A stretch of 64,000 nucleotides of DNA from Straminergon stramineum (lineage: Eukaryota > Streptophyta > Bryopsida > Hypnales > Calliergonaceae). The translations under genes were made by a program, and so were the position numbers. Numbering within the stretch: position 1 is the stretch's first letter; the number at the start of each line of letters is the position of its first letter. Shown one piece after another: positions 23,611-35,640 of this stretch. The DNA is taken from contig OY987268.1 in NCBI GenBank assembly GCA_963920665.1, forward strand, positions 16,804,501 through 16,868,500, read 5' to 3'. The notes below the pieces were generated by a model that had not been told where the DNA came from, ran no database searches, and worked only from the letters and a program-made list of their open reading frames with translations.

Positions 23611-25579
23611 ACAATGGATACTTTTTCAACATATTTTGGCAACTTGTACCTCTTTTTTTAAGATTTGATATTTAGCCCAAAATTTGAGATCCATTATTGA
23701 AATGAAGTCAATGAATCTACTTTGTACTCTATTTTGAAGGATTGAAAATTTCCTAATATGAAACAATTTATAGTAACTTGAACTTCAAGCCTATAACCAT
23801 GATATATTGATTTTCTAATTATTAGAATGATATCAAAAATTGGTTTATGTGACAATGTTCCAAACTATATTATACATCTCTTGTGAAATTTTTAGTTTTT
23901 AAAAGCATATATATTTGGTATGAATTTTCTTCACCCTTCTTTCAAATTCACAAAAATTTCATGTTGTTACAAAAAATATAGTGTTTACTTATATAAGCTC
24001 ATATAGAAGAGTCATGATTTCACATATAGTGAGAGAGTACATTTAGAACTATCTTGGTGTAGATGAGGATCAAATTCCACATAAAAGTACCAAAACTTAA
24101 TTTCCGAGTCAAATTATGAAAGGTCCAAGCCACTTTAAACCAATCATAGGATGGCATGTGGCACTTTATTAACAATAATGAATTAACTTATGTCAAATCT
24201 CACCTTCAAGTAGGATATTGGCCTTTCAAGGATAAATCTATCCTACATGAACTACAATCATGACTATAATTGAATTTTTAGTCTTTTTTGTAAAAAATTA
24301 TGTAATGTTAATGATATATATAATCTCTCAAATTTCACTTTCAATTGCAATATTTGCATTTGAAGAACAATACCATCACAATAAAGCAAACAAAACATTA
24401 AGATCCAAACACTAAGATAATGATAGATGTGTCCATTTTCAATTATCACTTGAAACTCCAAGGCAAAGGATGTTATTTGATACTTTTTTCTACAGTTTTT
24501 TGACACTAATATGTTGAAAAACTTGTTGAACATCACATATGTCGAAAAAATGTGAAATAATGAAATATATAAATTAAGATTAGGATTGTTAGACCAAGTA
24601 TCCCATTCTACCCAATCCCTATAAGACATTGAATGTTATTGTTGACATAAAAACACAAGTAGTACATTGGGTGTCACCTAAAATCCACTACTAGAAAACA
24701 AGTCCTGAATCAATAACTTTTAGTTGATTTGAACATTTTAAACATAGTTGTGCTAATTTGGACATTTTGTATGGATTTGAACATCTTAATTCGGGCCATG
24801 TTCTCTACTAGTGATATGTCTTCTAAAATACGTGTTTCCTATAGGGAATTTGTCTAAATAGCGCGTCATCCATGGCTTTGCACTTGTTTATACCTTGTTG
24901 TTGAAGGTAGGAGGTAGCAAAATTACCAAATGTGTACAATTTATGTTCATTTTGCAACATATACAAAGTGAAGGGATCTATAAAGCATCCCTCCAAACAT
25001 TGATCCCCCTATTGGAGGTGTTGTACCTCCTAATAATAGTTTGAGTAAATTTTGCTTCAAATGTAAAAGGAAAGCAAATCTAATCCATATTGTTTTATAT
25101 AATTTGGGAATTTTTTTACAATTAGAAATCATATTTGAAAGTGAATAATTTTTTCATAAATTTTGCCTCAATTTATTTTCCGATATTTTTTTCAACTATC
25201 TCTTCAATACTACTTCCTCCAAATCATTTTGGCTTTTTTTGACACTTAGGTGTAAAAATATTGTGGATTTTTTGAGATGTTGTTTTTTAAAACTCTTGCA
25301 TGAAAAAACAATGTTGGAAAACAATATTGAAAACAACACCATTAACTAAACTCAAAAGACTATGTAATGATAGAAAATCACTAATTGTTGTTTTTGTAAT
25401 CAAATAAAACGAGGAAGTTTTTTAGGAGTTTACTTACATTTCATGGGGGCCATTTAGGTTGTCCAAGCCCACATTCAGACATTCTTGTGTCAATTTCAAG
25501 TGAATTTTTATGGTGTTTCTAATGATAGTACTTCCATTTACTAATTCCACACCAATAAAAGTTAATAATATCTTTTGTG

Positions 25580-26090
25580 AAGGTTAGATTTGGATTAAAT
25601 TAAGTCATTTTTGTTAAAAAATATATATATATCACACGTCATCTAGTGAATGGTGTGAGAATGGTGTGAGGTGATGCGGCCCCTAAGAATTTGACTTGGA
25701 AATTCAATTTCGGCAATTAAGTGTCGATTCAAACCTTCACTTAGAAAAAAAAAGTTATTTTTTCCTACTTAAAATATCAAGATCATTCATAATGTTCCAC
25801 AGCAATATATGCATTATACTATAGTAGAATCTTTCGAAAGTAATAGAGCTAGGACTAGATTGACTATATTACATCAGAGAGGGCTATTACATTAAAGAAG
25901 GTCATTGTAATAAAGAAGTTTGTATCATCCACGAAGGTTAGATTTGATATAAATTAAATGTTTTTTGTCCCCCAAAAAGTGCCACATGTCATCTTGAGAA
26001 TGGTGTGAGGTGACGTGGACCCATGAAAACTTGAGGTGAAAATTCAATTTCAATTTCAACACCTAAGTGTTGAATCAAACCCTCACTTAT
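25580..26090 (+). repeat. Two direct copies of a 165-bp repeat
   Basis: 25580-25745 and 25928-26090 share GAAGGTTAGATTT, CAC(A)CGTCATCT-like sequence, GAATGGTGTGAGGTGA, AAATTCAATTTC and TTAAGTGT or CTAAGTGTTGA, ending in the phrase TCAAAC(C)CTCACTTA. They are separated by about 180 bp. No coding capacity. Confidence 0.7.
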
Positions 26091-26148
26091 TGTATGTGGC
26101 ATAGATGGGACTAGGCAATCAATACTACCTTGGAGAGGTTATTACTTT

Positions 26149-26770
26149 TAATCCTCAAATGCCCTAGGCCTTTTATGAGCTTCTAGGAATTTGCTCTAAA
26201 TTGAATAAAAAGCCAACATTTTGATAAGCTTTGTTATTTTTAAAAAAATGCAACCATACAAATTCAAACTAGAGATGTTAGAGATCACTTAGGAAAAGAT
26301 AGCACAACAATATCACTTATGGGTTGAAAGATTATAATTTTTGATCATGAGGGTGTTAAAACTACAAACATGTCAAATCTAAAAAGTTGGTCACCAAAAA
26401 AATTTGAGGTTAAAGGTCCTAACATGCATAACCCCAATCAATTTATGGTTTCTCAAAATCTATTCTACAATTTTTTTAAATGAATTTCTAATGTGTTTTT
26501 TCCTCCAAGATCTAGTGTATTTGAGGCTCAATTCCAAAAGCCCTTAACACTACGGAAAGTCAAGATTGCAATGGGCACCTTTGCACAAAATATTGAATAG
26601 AAAAATCATAATTGATCATTTTCAAGATCGGGTTTTTGATGCTTAAACTAGACTTCATAAAGAAGTTTTCAAAAATACAAACAACTAATAATAGCAACTT
26701 GGTTAGGTTTTATTTAACTTCAAAGTTTTGCAACCACTAGATTTTGGTGCCTTGGGCATTTAAGGGTTAA
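26149..26770. mobile_element. TTAA-bounded MITE, degenerate copy
   Basis: The left end is TTAATCCTCAAATGCCCTAG and the right end in reverse complement is TTAACCCTTAAATGCCCAAG, so the terminal repeat extends at least 20 bases with four mismatches. Near the middle, GGTTGAAAGATTATAAT matches an internal motif of the copies at 48520 and 62177. About 622 bp, noncoding. Confidence 0.65.
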
Positions 26771-26959
26771 GGTAGGAGGTCCATAAAGTGCCCATCTAAG
26801 AGCTAAAACTAAATTTTGGGGAGGTGAAACTTATTGAAATATTATTCAGTAAAATTTCCTTGGAAGGCAAGTGGAATTGACATCTAATCCAAGTTGTTTC
26901 ATAATATTTGGAGCTTTGCGAAATTAGTTCTGAATTTTTGAAGTCGAAATGGCAGAGGG

Positions 26960-27069
26960 CTCTAAAATTGCCCACCTCCTCAAATGTACACTGCTGGTAC
27001 ATCCCTATAGAGAATGAAAAAAACTCATGTACAAACAGTGTACATTTGAGGAGGTGGACAGTTTTAGAG
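26960..27069. repeat. Hairpin-forming inverted repeat, 41-bp arms
   Basis: 26960-27000 (CTCTAAAATTGCCCACCTCC and onward) pairs with 27029-27069 with five mismatches around a 28-base loop. The left arm belongs to a longer dispersed repeat seen again near 63560-63710, where the CCACCTCCT phrase is present but the second arm is not. Confidence 0.75.
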
Positions 27070-27292
27070 CCTTAGTGGATTTTGAGCCTCCTACCTTATC
27101 CTACCTTATGTAGTGAGGTTCCAGTGAGTGTACTGAACTCCATTTGATTCTAGACCAAAAATAAACTAACAAATCCATTGATAATTGGACACTTCTTTCA
27201 GGGACGAAGGGAGCATTACTAAAACTATTCCAACGTGATTGGACTTTAGATAAATGATCCATCATGTGACTTGCTGCCTTAAGTACAGTCAT

Positions 27293-27469
27293 GGCGGGCT
27301 TCCATGTGGAGTCGGGGCCGGTGAAGTTCACCAATCAATGGTGAATAGGGAGTTCCAGAAAAACCGGACACCCATTCAATGGTGGATAGGGAGTTCCAGA
27401 AAAACAGGACACTCATTCCACCGTTGATCGGTGGACTTCACTGGCCCCAACTCCACATGGAAGCCCGCC
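27293..27469. mobile_element. Small MITE with 52-bp terminal inverted repeats
   Basis: GGCGGGCTTCCATGTGGAGT-type sequence at 27293 is repeated in reverse complement at the right end (to 27469), and the match continues for about 52 bases. Inside are two adjacent 41-bp copies (27336-27376 and 27377-27417) containing TAGGGAGTTCCAGAAAAAC. Total 177 bp. Its clean ends and composition differ from the flanks. No clear target duplication was seen. Confidence 0.8.
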
Positions 27470-28021
27470 CTCTGTAGCTTAGCTTAGCTTATTAGCCCCA
27501 GCTGCGAGCCTTTGTTAACAGAATTACGTTAGTATTTCTTAATTGGGGCACAAGTATTGAGGCATCCTCTAGATCACATGCCGCCAGGCAGCAGCATCAT
27601 CATCTTGTAGAGGCCCAGGGAAATGAAATGATGGGCGAGGCGGGGTGGATTCGACAATCATTGCCATTCAAATTATTCTGCATACATACTGTTATTAATT
27701 TGGGCACCAGTTCCGATTCTTCTCTGCAATCAAATAGTTTTTTTTAATTTTTTATGATTGTTATTGTTATTATTTAGTGTGGCTGGGATCCTGGGAAGGG
27801 CATATCAGTGAAGATTCCGTTGCCAGGACTGTAGTGTAAGTTACTGCTTTTTAACTGAAGTTATCATCTGATGACTGGACTGTGCCTCAGCAGTGAGTGG
27901 ACTCCCACAGTCCTCCTACCCACCGGACACACATGAGCACGCTCCCCAACAACAAACTCCATTCCTTTGTCAACAACTGAAGCAGCTGCTTTTATTTTGT
28001 ATTTTTTTGCATTTTTTATGA
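27470..28021. other. Intergenic DNA of moderate GC content
   Basis: Between the small MITE and the large inverted repeat. It contains AGCTTAGCTTAGCTT (27477-27491) and mixed composition, including GC-rich stretches near 27630. No coding frame is convincing. Confidence 0.4.
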
Positions 28022-30022
28022 CGCAAATGAAAACAGACAAACAGCTGATTCCCTCACCATTTCTTTTGGGAGAGCCAGGGGTGCAGAAAGGCGGGGCGTG
28101 AACTTCCATGGAATGATGACGATCTCTTGGTAACTTACATCCATGGGCAAGGAAGAAGCCCATACAACATATGCAAGTCAAAATATTCATACAATCAAAA
28201 GCTCAATGGATTTACGGTCGTCATTGAGAAAAAAAAAAAGATCAGCCAGGACGATAGATGTTGTAAGGGAGCATGCTGGTAATTTCATCCACTCGTACAA
28301 TGAGCGAAAAATATAGGCTTCAATATAGTCTCTTGAGAAGTGAGGGGCCTCGTGATCCTCCAAGCTATATAGTACAAGATTGAGAGGCCCACATAGATAT
28401 CAAATTAGTGCTTATATGAGCTTGGTGAATGGCAAATTTTAAGTCCTAAGAGCCTTTGATATAGATTGCAGGGAATGTAGAGTTTTGTAGCCAAAGAAAT
28501 ATCTAAGCACAGTTTGTTTTTTGTGCTCAAGTTTCCTCCCCTCCCCCTCCCCATGCTTAGATGAATTGATTTAGACTCTTGTACGAAAAGCATGAAGCAA
28601 GAAATGATAACCTACCGAAAGGTTAGAGGCTAATTTGTTTTCCTAATATGTATAGATGTAACTCTTGCAAAATGTTTCTTAAAGTAATCTTCTTGATCTA
28701 CCTAGTGAAGACAAAGATCTTTACATGTGAAAAACCTCCTCCCTTATTGGAGTGAGTCATGTTAATTATATTTTTATTATGCATGGTATGGTATGAGGTA
28801 CCAAAATAAAACCATATACATTTGTAGTGTATTTTTGGCCTTGTATTCTTAAATTTATCTATTTTGAATCATATGGCCTTCAAGGGCCATAGCTAAAATA
28901 CTAACACAATATAACATCCATGTCAACCCAACTTGAAAAGTTTTATGACATTAGACACCATGGGTATCCTTATTAGAACACAAGTGAAGGATATAACGAG
29001 CCCACTGAGTGAGCAAAGTCAACAAAGGAAGCCAAACTGGAAACCTTGAGGATTCAACCAAAAGTTCCTACAACTTGTTCCATGAGTTGGGATAGTTTAG
29101 AGTCAGTTTGGACCATTGAAATTTGATTTTGACATTGAAAACAAGTAAGCTTTGCTAAGTATGAGAAGAGAGTGACATTCAATGAGTGGTGAATGTTGAT
29201 AGATTCTAGAAAAGCTTGTAAAAAACTAAAAACCATTCTCCATAAGATGCATATGTCCTTTGAAATTTGATTTTAAGTACTAAAGTGCTATAGAATCAAT
29301 TTTAAAAAAATTAGTTCATAATATTATAAAATCTATCAAACATAGTATTTTATTACATCTTAGCCCTTTAGACTCTAGTACATTAAAATGAAGATTTTGT
29401 TTATGGAATGTAATCATGAAAACGGTCAAGGTTATCATTTGTTGCTTCACGCTTTTTGTACAAGAGTCTAAATCAATTCATCTAAGCATGGGGAGGGGGA
29501 GGGGAGGAAACTTGAGCACAAAAAACAAACTATACTTAGATATTTCTTTGGCTACAAAGCTCTACATTCCCCTCAATCCATATCAAGGACTCTTAAGACT
29601 TAAAATTTGTCATTCACCAAGCTCATGTAAGCACTAATTTGATATCTATGTGGGCCTCTCAATCGTGTACTATATAGCTTGGAGGATCACGGAGGCCCCT
29701 CACTTCTCAAGAGACTATATGGAAGCCTTATATTTTTCACTCATTGTACGAGTGGATGAAATTACGAGCATACTCCCTTACAACATCTATCGTCCTGGCT
29801 GATCCTTTTTTTTTCTCTCAACGACAACCGTAAATCCATCGAGCTTTTGATTGTATGAATATTTTGACTTGCATATGTTGTATGGGCTTCTTCCTTGCCC
29901 ATGGATGTAAGTTACTGAGGGATCGTCATCATTCCATGGAAGTTCACGCCCCACCTTTCTGCACCCTTGGCTCTCCCAAAAGAAATGGTGAGGGAATCAG
30001 TTGCTTGACCATTTTCATTTGC
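28022..30022. mobile_element. Two-kilobase inverted repeat, arms about 593 bp
   Basis: The left arm 28022-28613 and right arm 29430-30022 are reverse complements at roughly nine bases in ten by eye, and the spacer is 816 bp. Matching frames in both arms encode similar 50-60 residue peptides (for example GFFLAHGCKL and HHSMEVHAPPF, and MGRGRGGNLSTKNKL), but these may only reflect the shared DNA. There is a sharp loss of similarity outside both arms. The spacer shows no transposase. It fits a large foldback transposon or an inverted duplication. Confidence 0.85.
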
Positions 30023-33000
30023 GGTCAATTTTTTTAACATCTTTTTCTTCCGAAACCAATTATTTTAACCCAAATCTCTTCCAATCACTAGAAGAAATAT
30101 GTGTTGAACTTATTAAAAACTACTTTTTACTTGACGGAAACTATGTTGACATGAGGCAAGACACTCATGCGATTCATGTTTGCATATTTTGGGGGATTTC
30201 TTCATATTTTATATATATAGCAATCCTGAGTTGATCTATTTCAACATGATAGATGCAACAATAAATGTTGTGTTCATTCATTGGCTTCATGAAAAATGGT
30301 TTTAAGTATTTGAAGGACTCGAAGACAACTTTGAAGGACATGTAAAGAAACCAATGTCAAATTCAAGACTTTCATTAAAAATTGTTACCAAGAGCTAACA
30401 AGAAGGGGAACCCAATATAGACAAAGGAATAACATTTTAAATTCTTTAGATGGTGCCATCCATACTTAGGGAAGCAAAATGAACAAAAACCTACATACTT
30501 GAGAGACTCCATAAGATGATGCATTGGCTTTTCATCAACTATTGTACTTTTGATCCTTCATGTCACATCTTTCCTACTAGGTCTAACTTGAGTGTTTTCT
30601 TCCCACTGCTCTAGGACAAATGCTTTCAACCCTTCTAGGATTCTATTATGGTCGGGTCGGGTCGGGTGGGGTTAACTTAAACTCCAACAAAATCTTGAAA
30701 GCACAATTTACTACCGTTTTGTTTGAGCCAAGGGATTGTTTAATTTGGGGATGAATGTTGAAGGCTTATGCAAAGTCTCCCCTCTCAAAACTCGAGCTCA
30801 TGCACTAACAACTGTTGTCAATAGATTGTGTTTTGTTGCTAGCATGACATTGCTATGCCCAACGAAATGCTTTTCCAAATGCTTTCAAGACCTTAGCAAC
30901 AATCCAATAGTGAGACAAAACAATTTTAACATGAAGAATATAATTAGGAAAGTTCTGTCTAAGAAAAAGATGGAAAGTCCATATTACATTACAAACTTTT
31001 AATTGCTTGAGCTAAGGCAATAGGTGAGCAACTTAGAAATGGAGTTTGCTACCTACAACTCCACCTTCCTATCTATTGCTTATGCCATCATCCACTTCTT
31101 CCTCCAAAACTCTTGCAATCTAAGCCTCCTATACAACACAAAAGACTCGTTTTCTTTCCACCACTCTCTTCCTTTCTTTGGCTTGTAAGTCTTCTTCTCT
31201 CTCAATTGCCCAAGGGTGCTTCATCCTAAGATGCCTCTTCATTGCATGCTTAGATTCCATCTCCAAGAAGAAAAAGATAAAACACTAGAAGAAAATAGCG
31301 TTCAGCTAACATTGTTTTCTTTTAGTGAAACAAAGAACCCTACAACCACCATTGTGCACAATCCAAATATGAAATCCAAACCTTAAAGACCAACAAACGT
31401 CACTTACACAACCAAAGAAGAAAATTCAAAGTCCAAACCTTCAGGATCTAAACTACCATTGTGCAAAATCAAACAACTTGTAATTCAAAACCTAAGTGAC
31501 AATCTTTGTTGATGTACACAAGCAAAAAATAACCCCCGAAACCATAGTGATGACCTCCACCAATGTACACAAGGAACAAATTGCAAACCCTAAGTGCAAC
31601 AATTTCAATGCACACAACAAGGAAGCCAATGGATAGATAGATTGACAAGAAGAAGATTTCGAAATGCAATCCTTTCAAGAATGAATGCAGAGTTGAATGT
31701 GGTAGTAGGAGTCATCATATTGGCATCAATAGTACACACTACATACAACAACCTAACATCAAGGTAACAAAAGTAATGGTCACTTCATCTAAGCTACTAT
31801 GTTTTATTGTGTTGTCTGAAAAAAAATCCCCAAAAAATCATTACCTTGGCATGGGGGATATTTAAAAAATACTAGATTAAGTGGAAAAATTGTGTTACAC
31901 TCATTGGATTTTTCAGTTTTGAAGAACAAGAAAAACTCAATTGACATGACAAAGAAATCTCAGTCACTTGTGTAGAAATACATCCATATGAAAGACAAAA
32001 GTTCATTTCTTTCTTTCTTTGGATTATGATAGTTTGAAGTACATTATTTAAAGTCCACCATGACTCAAGTACATGCTCCATCCATCCAAATTTTGAATAT
32101 GGCAACATGACGGTTTTTTGAACACAAAGAATATAACATTGAGTCCTACTTTTTAAACACATCCCAAGAATGCATATGTATGTTAATTCTAAGGAATTGT
32201 TAGAAGCTATTAGAGACTATGTGACATCCATCATATTTGAGTGCAACATGAATGTTTATACCCTAATGTACACGTACAATAGTCCAATGTGTAACCAAGA
32301 AGGATGACAATATGATGTTCTTGTAGGTGTGTCACTTTGTATTGCATCAACTTTGAAGAATGCTATTTCACAAGGAAAATTGTGTATGTAATCATAGAAC
32401 TATAGTTTTTACTTGATCGCCTTTTTGTCTCTTTGTTTTCAAAATTGGAATACAAATTCATGTCAGAAACTTCTTGTTTCAAGTGTGAGGATGGTTGTTA
32501 ATTTAAAGTAATAGAAAGAAGGTGTGTAATAAATGGAGAACTTTTGAATCAAGTCCTTAATACAGGAAAATATGGAGAAAAAAAGGAGAACATACAATCA
32601 GTTTGTAATTTCAATTGTGACCAAACCCTGTCCAGTTATGTACTATTCAATGTCACCAAGAAAATTCTAAAAAATGGGCAAGTGAAAGGGCCTCCAAACA
32701 AAACATTGGCCTAGACTAGCTCAAAAATGACACATTGTTTATATTTTATCTTTTCCTACAAATTTTCAGTGATTTTTGGAGTTCATAGTTGTTTAGAATG
32801 TGCAAAAAATCATATAGAAAACATTGACTTACAAGTGATTTTGGGTTCAAGATCAAGGAAATAGAAATTAAAGACATGGAGGATTGTAGATATGTAATAA
32901 CGTTTCAGACTAGGTCGTGTAGAAGCAATGTCTCATCATGAGAAATAACATCTATTAAGGATAATTGGATCTTGGTCAACAATGCTCAAATAAAGGTATA

Positions 33001-34758
33001 AAAGAATGCTATTATAGAACTAAAACAAATTGACAGTATGGAAAAAATGTCTCTCTTCATCCAATAAGAGATTGATTATCTGCTATTCCATTATCTTGAA
33101 ATGGGTACTTTCAAGTTATCAACATATTTCCCAAAATCAACATTAATTAGTTTTGAAATACTATACAATTATTGACATCTAGAAAGTGATTCCTTTGTAT
33201 GATCATTTTGTGTGACAAAATTCAATCATTAGAAAAAGAATGCACATGCCATTTTTTATATTTTTTGAATTCCTTGGATGTTGACTTGAACCAATTTCTA
33301 TGTTGTGGAGACATTTTTTAAAGTTGTTCCTCAATTTCTTAGCTTGGTAATGATAGTGTATGTACACAACTAAAGGCAAATTACATTTGTAGTGAAGTAT
33401 TTTCAGAATTTTAAAAAGCTAATTCATAATATGATTAGTGCAAAATGTGGATACAATTCATGGCTACATCAATACTTCATTCTTTACCATCCATTTACAA
33501 ATGGAGTTGCAAAGGAGAAATACTATCCAATGAGTGACTTTCAAGGGGTTTTAGAAACAAAGAATATACACATTCAATCATCTATGAGTCTAATCATTTT
33601 TAGGTCAAAATTGTCACTACCCATTTTACACCACCTATAATTTGGCATTAAATGTCTACATACATTCACCCAAAATCACCACAAGCTCTCTAGAGTAATC
33701 AAAGGCAGTTGAAGCATTTTATACTTCAAAAGACTCCATTTCAGGAAAGTCTAGTAGCATGCATTGGTTTCCTATGCTTTTAACTTTGAAAATTTATAGA
33801 ATATTGTGTAAGTGTTAGAATATTACAAAACAACTTCAGTTGATTTTTTCCCTAAAGATTCTCATTTTCTTTTTAATAAAATCATCATTTAACACCTAAA
33901 ATTAATTTGTTTGGTGACTACAATTAAACAAGAGAAATTTTAAACATTTGTTTCTTTTGCATATCTAGCAATAGGATCTTGCACTAGACTAGCATGAGAA
34001 TATTTTGAAGAAATTTCTAAAGCTTTGACAATATCAATCACAAGATATAATCATTTATAGTGAAGAAAACAAATTTTTTGGCTTGTAGCCTAACTAAATA
34101 ATAGGGCTTTCAATCCTATTAACTCAAAATTCCTATTCTACAAATTATGAATTGAAAAAAAATTGATTATGAAAAATTGATTTGAAAATTTGGGAAAAAA
34201 ACTAAAAAACAACAAGTGATTTTTATACTTAAAAAAATTGTTAAGTCAAAGAAGGTATGAGATAGAAGGAAAAACTAAATTGTTGATAGCTCTAAGATGG
34301 AATTGAAACACACCAATCCCATGTGCAATTTTTTTTAAACATTGTTGAAATTGAGTTCATAAATAGATCCAATACATTATTTTCTCAAGAATTTGCTAAG
34401 ACTGCCCACAAAAGAAGAAGCTTGATAATTTTCACATCATTTATCCAAGTGGAATGAATCAAATCCTTCCACATAGCCCCCAAAATACAGTCTCTAACAA
34501 GTAAAATAAAAAATATATATTTCAAATTTTTGTGGGGAGTTTTGCTACTTGCCTTCACCTTGCTTTGGATATATTGTAGCAAAACTCTTACTCCTTGGCA
34601 CGGATTGAAATAAAAATCATATTCCTAAAAAACTAATAAAGTTTCCTATCTTGAAATAAAATTCCAAAGATCTTGCCCAAAATTGAGATCATAAATAACT
34701 TGTCCAATTCTTCAAGAGTCCTCTAAGGGTCCTTGGGGGACTCTTGGAATTTTAGGGA
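30023..34758. other. Gene-free AT-rich interval
   Basis: No coding region can be supported. Short features include GGGTC repeats near 30652 and a region (31300-31650) where phrases such as ACCATTGTGCA and ACACAA recur loosely. No recognisable transposon protein was found in either strand, although ancient decayed elements are likely. Confidence 0.45.
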
Positions 34759-35640
34759 TTAACCCCTAAACACCCAAGGCCTTTTTGGGTTTCAAATTTG
34801 AAGTCATTTGGCCACATAGATTGCAAAATTATAATGTTTTAGTGTTAAAAAGGATGATGAAATTTTCCTAGCAATACATTTCGAGGTGAAATTTGATTTC
34901 TAAACCTACTCAAATGAAAAAAACTTTAAACTATAAAGTGCTTCCAAACCAACAATCATATAAAGACATTTGTGAAAGAAAATATCATTCAACTAACTCA
35001 TTGTGTCTACAAAATGACTTTGAAATGTCATAATATGCAAAAGAGGTTGCAAAAACACATATGAGGTTGCATCTGCTTCAACTAAAATGCTTCTTAGACA
35101 CTTGTAACTTCTTGGATTGATATGAAATTTTAACCACACAAACTAGACTACCATAGTATACACAAATTTAACAAACTTAACAAATTGGAAATGGACACTT
35201 CATGAAGAAGAAACAAGTCGCCGAAATTCACTGTAATCCCAAAATGTCCAAATTTGAACTTTGAATTGCTCCCAAACATTCAAAACGACTTGGATTGACA
35301 CGAAAATTTTACCACAATAACTAGACTTCAAGGGGAACACAATCCAAAAAATTTGATTGAAAATTAACATTGGATGTTGGAGATACAAGCCCCCATAGTT
35401 GCATCCATCAAAATGCAGTTTGGTGAACTCAAATTGAACCCATGAACTTCAAATGGCTTCCAAAAAATCAATACATCTTGGGTTTATTTGAAAATTTCAC
35501 AACGCAAACTAGTAGAGAATGCACAAATTCCCCAGTAGTTTTATCTAATTTGAACGTCAAATGCAAAAGTTACAACACTTTGAAGTACACTTCTAGACTA
35601 GGTGAAGACACTTTGGGTCCCCATGGTGCTTATGGGTTAA
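34759..35640. mobile_element. TTAA-bounded MITE, long diverged copy
   Basis: The left end is TTAACCCCTAAACACCCAAG; the right end in reverse complement is TTAACCCATAAGCACC. Both termini are TTAA. The interior at about 34819-34860 (GATTGCAAAATTATAATGTT) resembles the shared internal motif of the family. At 882 bp it is longer than the others and may contain a secondary insertion. It has no coding capacity. Confidence 0.55.

Larger units (their letters stand above)
18898..26148. other. Gene-free, repeat-rich interval
   Basis: No coding region can be supported. The interval includes a GC-rich patch (19990-20690), a tandem duplication (22766-23610) and a direct repeat (starting 25580). The remainder is AT-rich DNA with homopolymer runs. 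A block at about 25020-25135 (AAAGCAAATCTAATCCA followed by ATTGTTTTATA) resembles 26865-26940 and 63580-63660, so it belongs to a dispersed family. Confidence 0.5.

Noticed and set aside
24264..24629. A 121-codon frame on the minus strand
   Set aside because: AT-rich, hydrophobic and cysteine-rich by composition only; no motif and no exon-like codon use.
27101..27334. A 77-codon minus-strand frame running into the small MITE
   Set aside because: Its N-terminal codons lie inside the MITE terminal repeat and the rest resembles no family; considered chance.
30652..30671. GGGTC pentamer run as a regulatory motif
   Set aside because: Only three or so units, no nearby gene.
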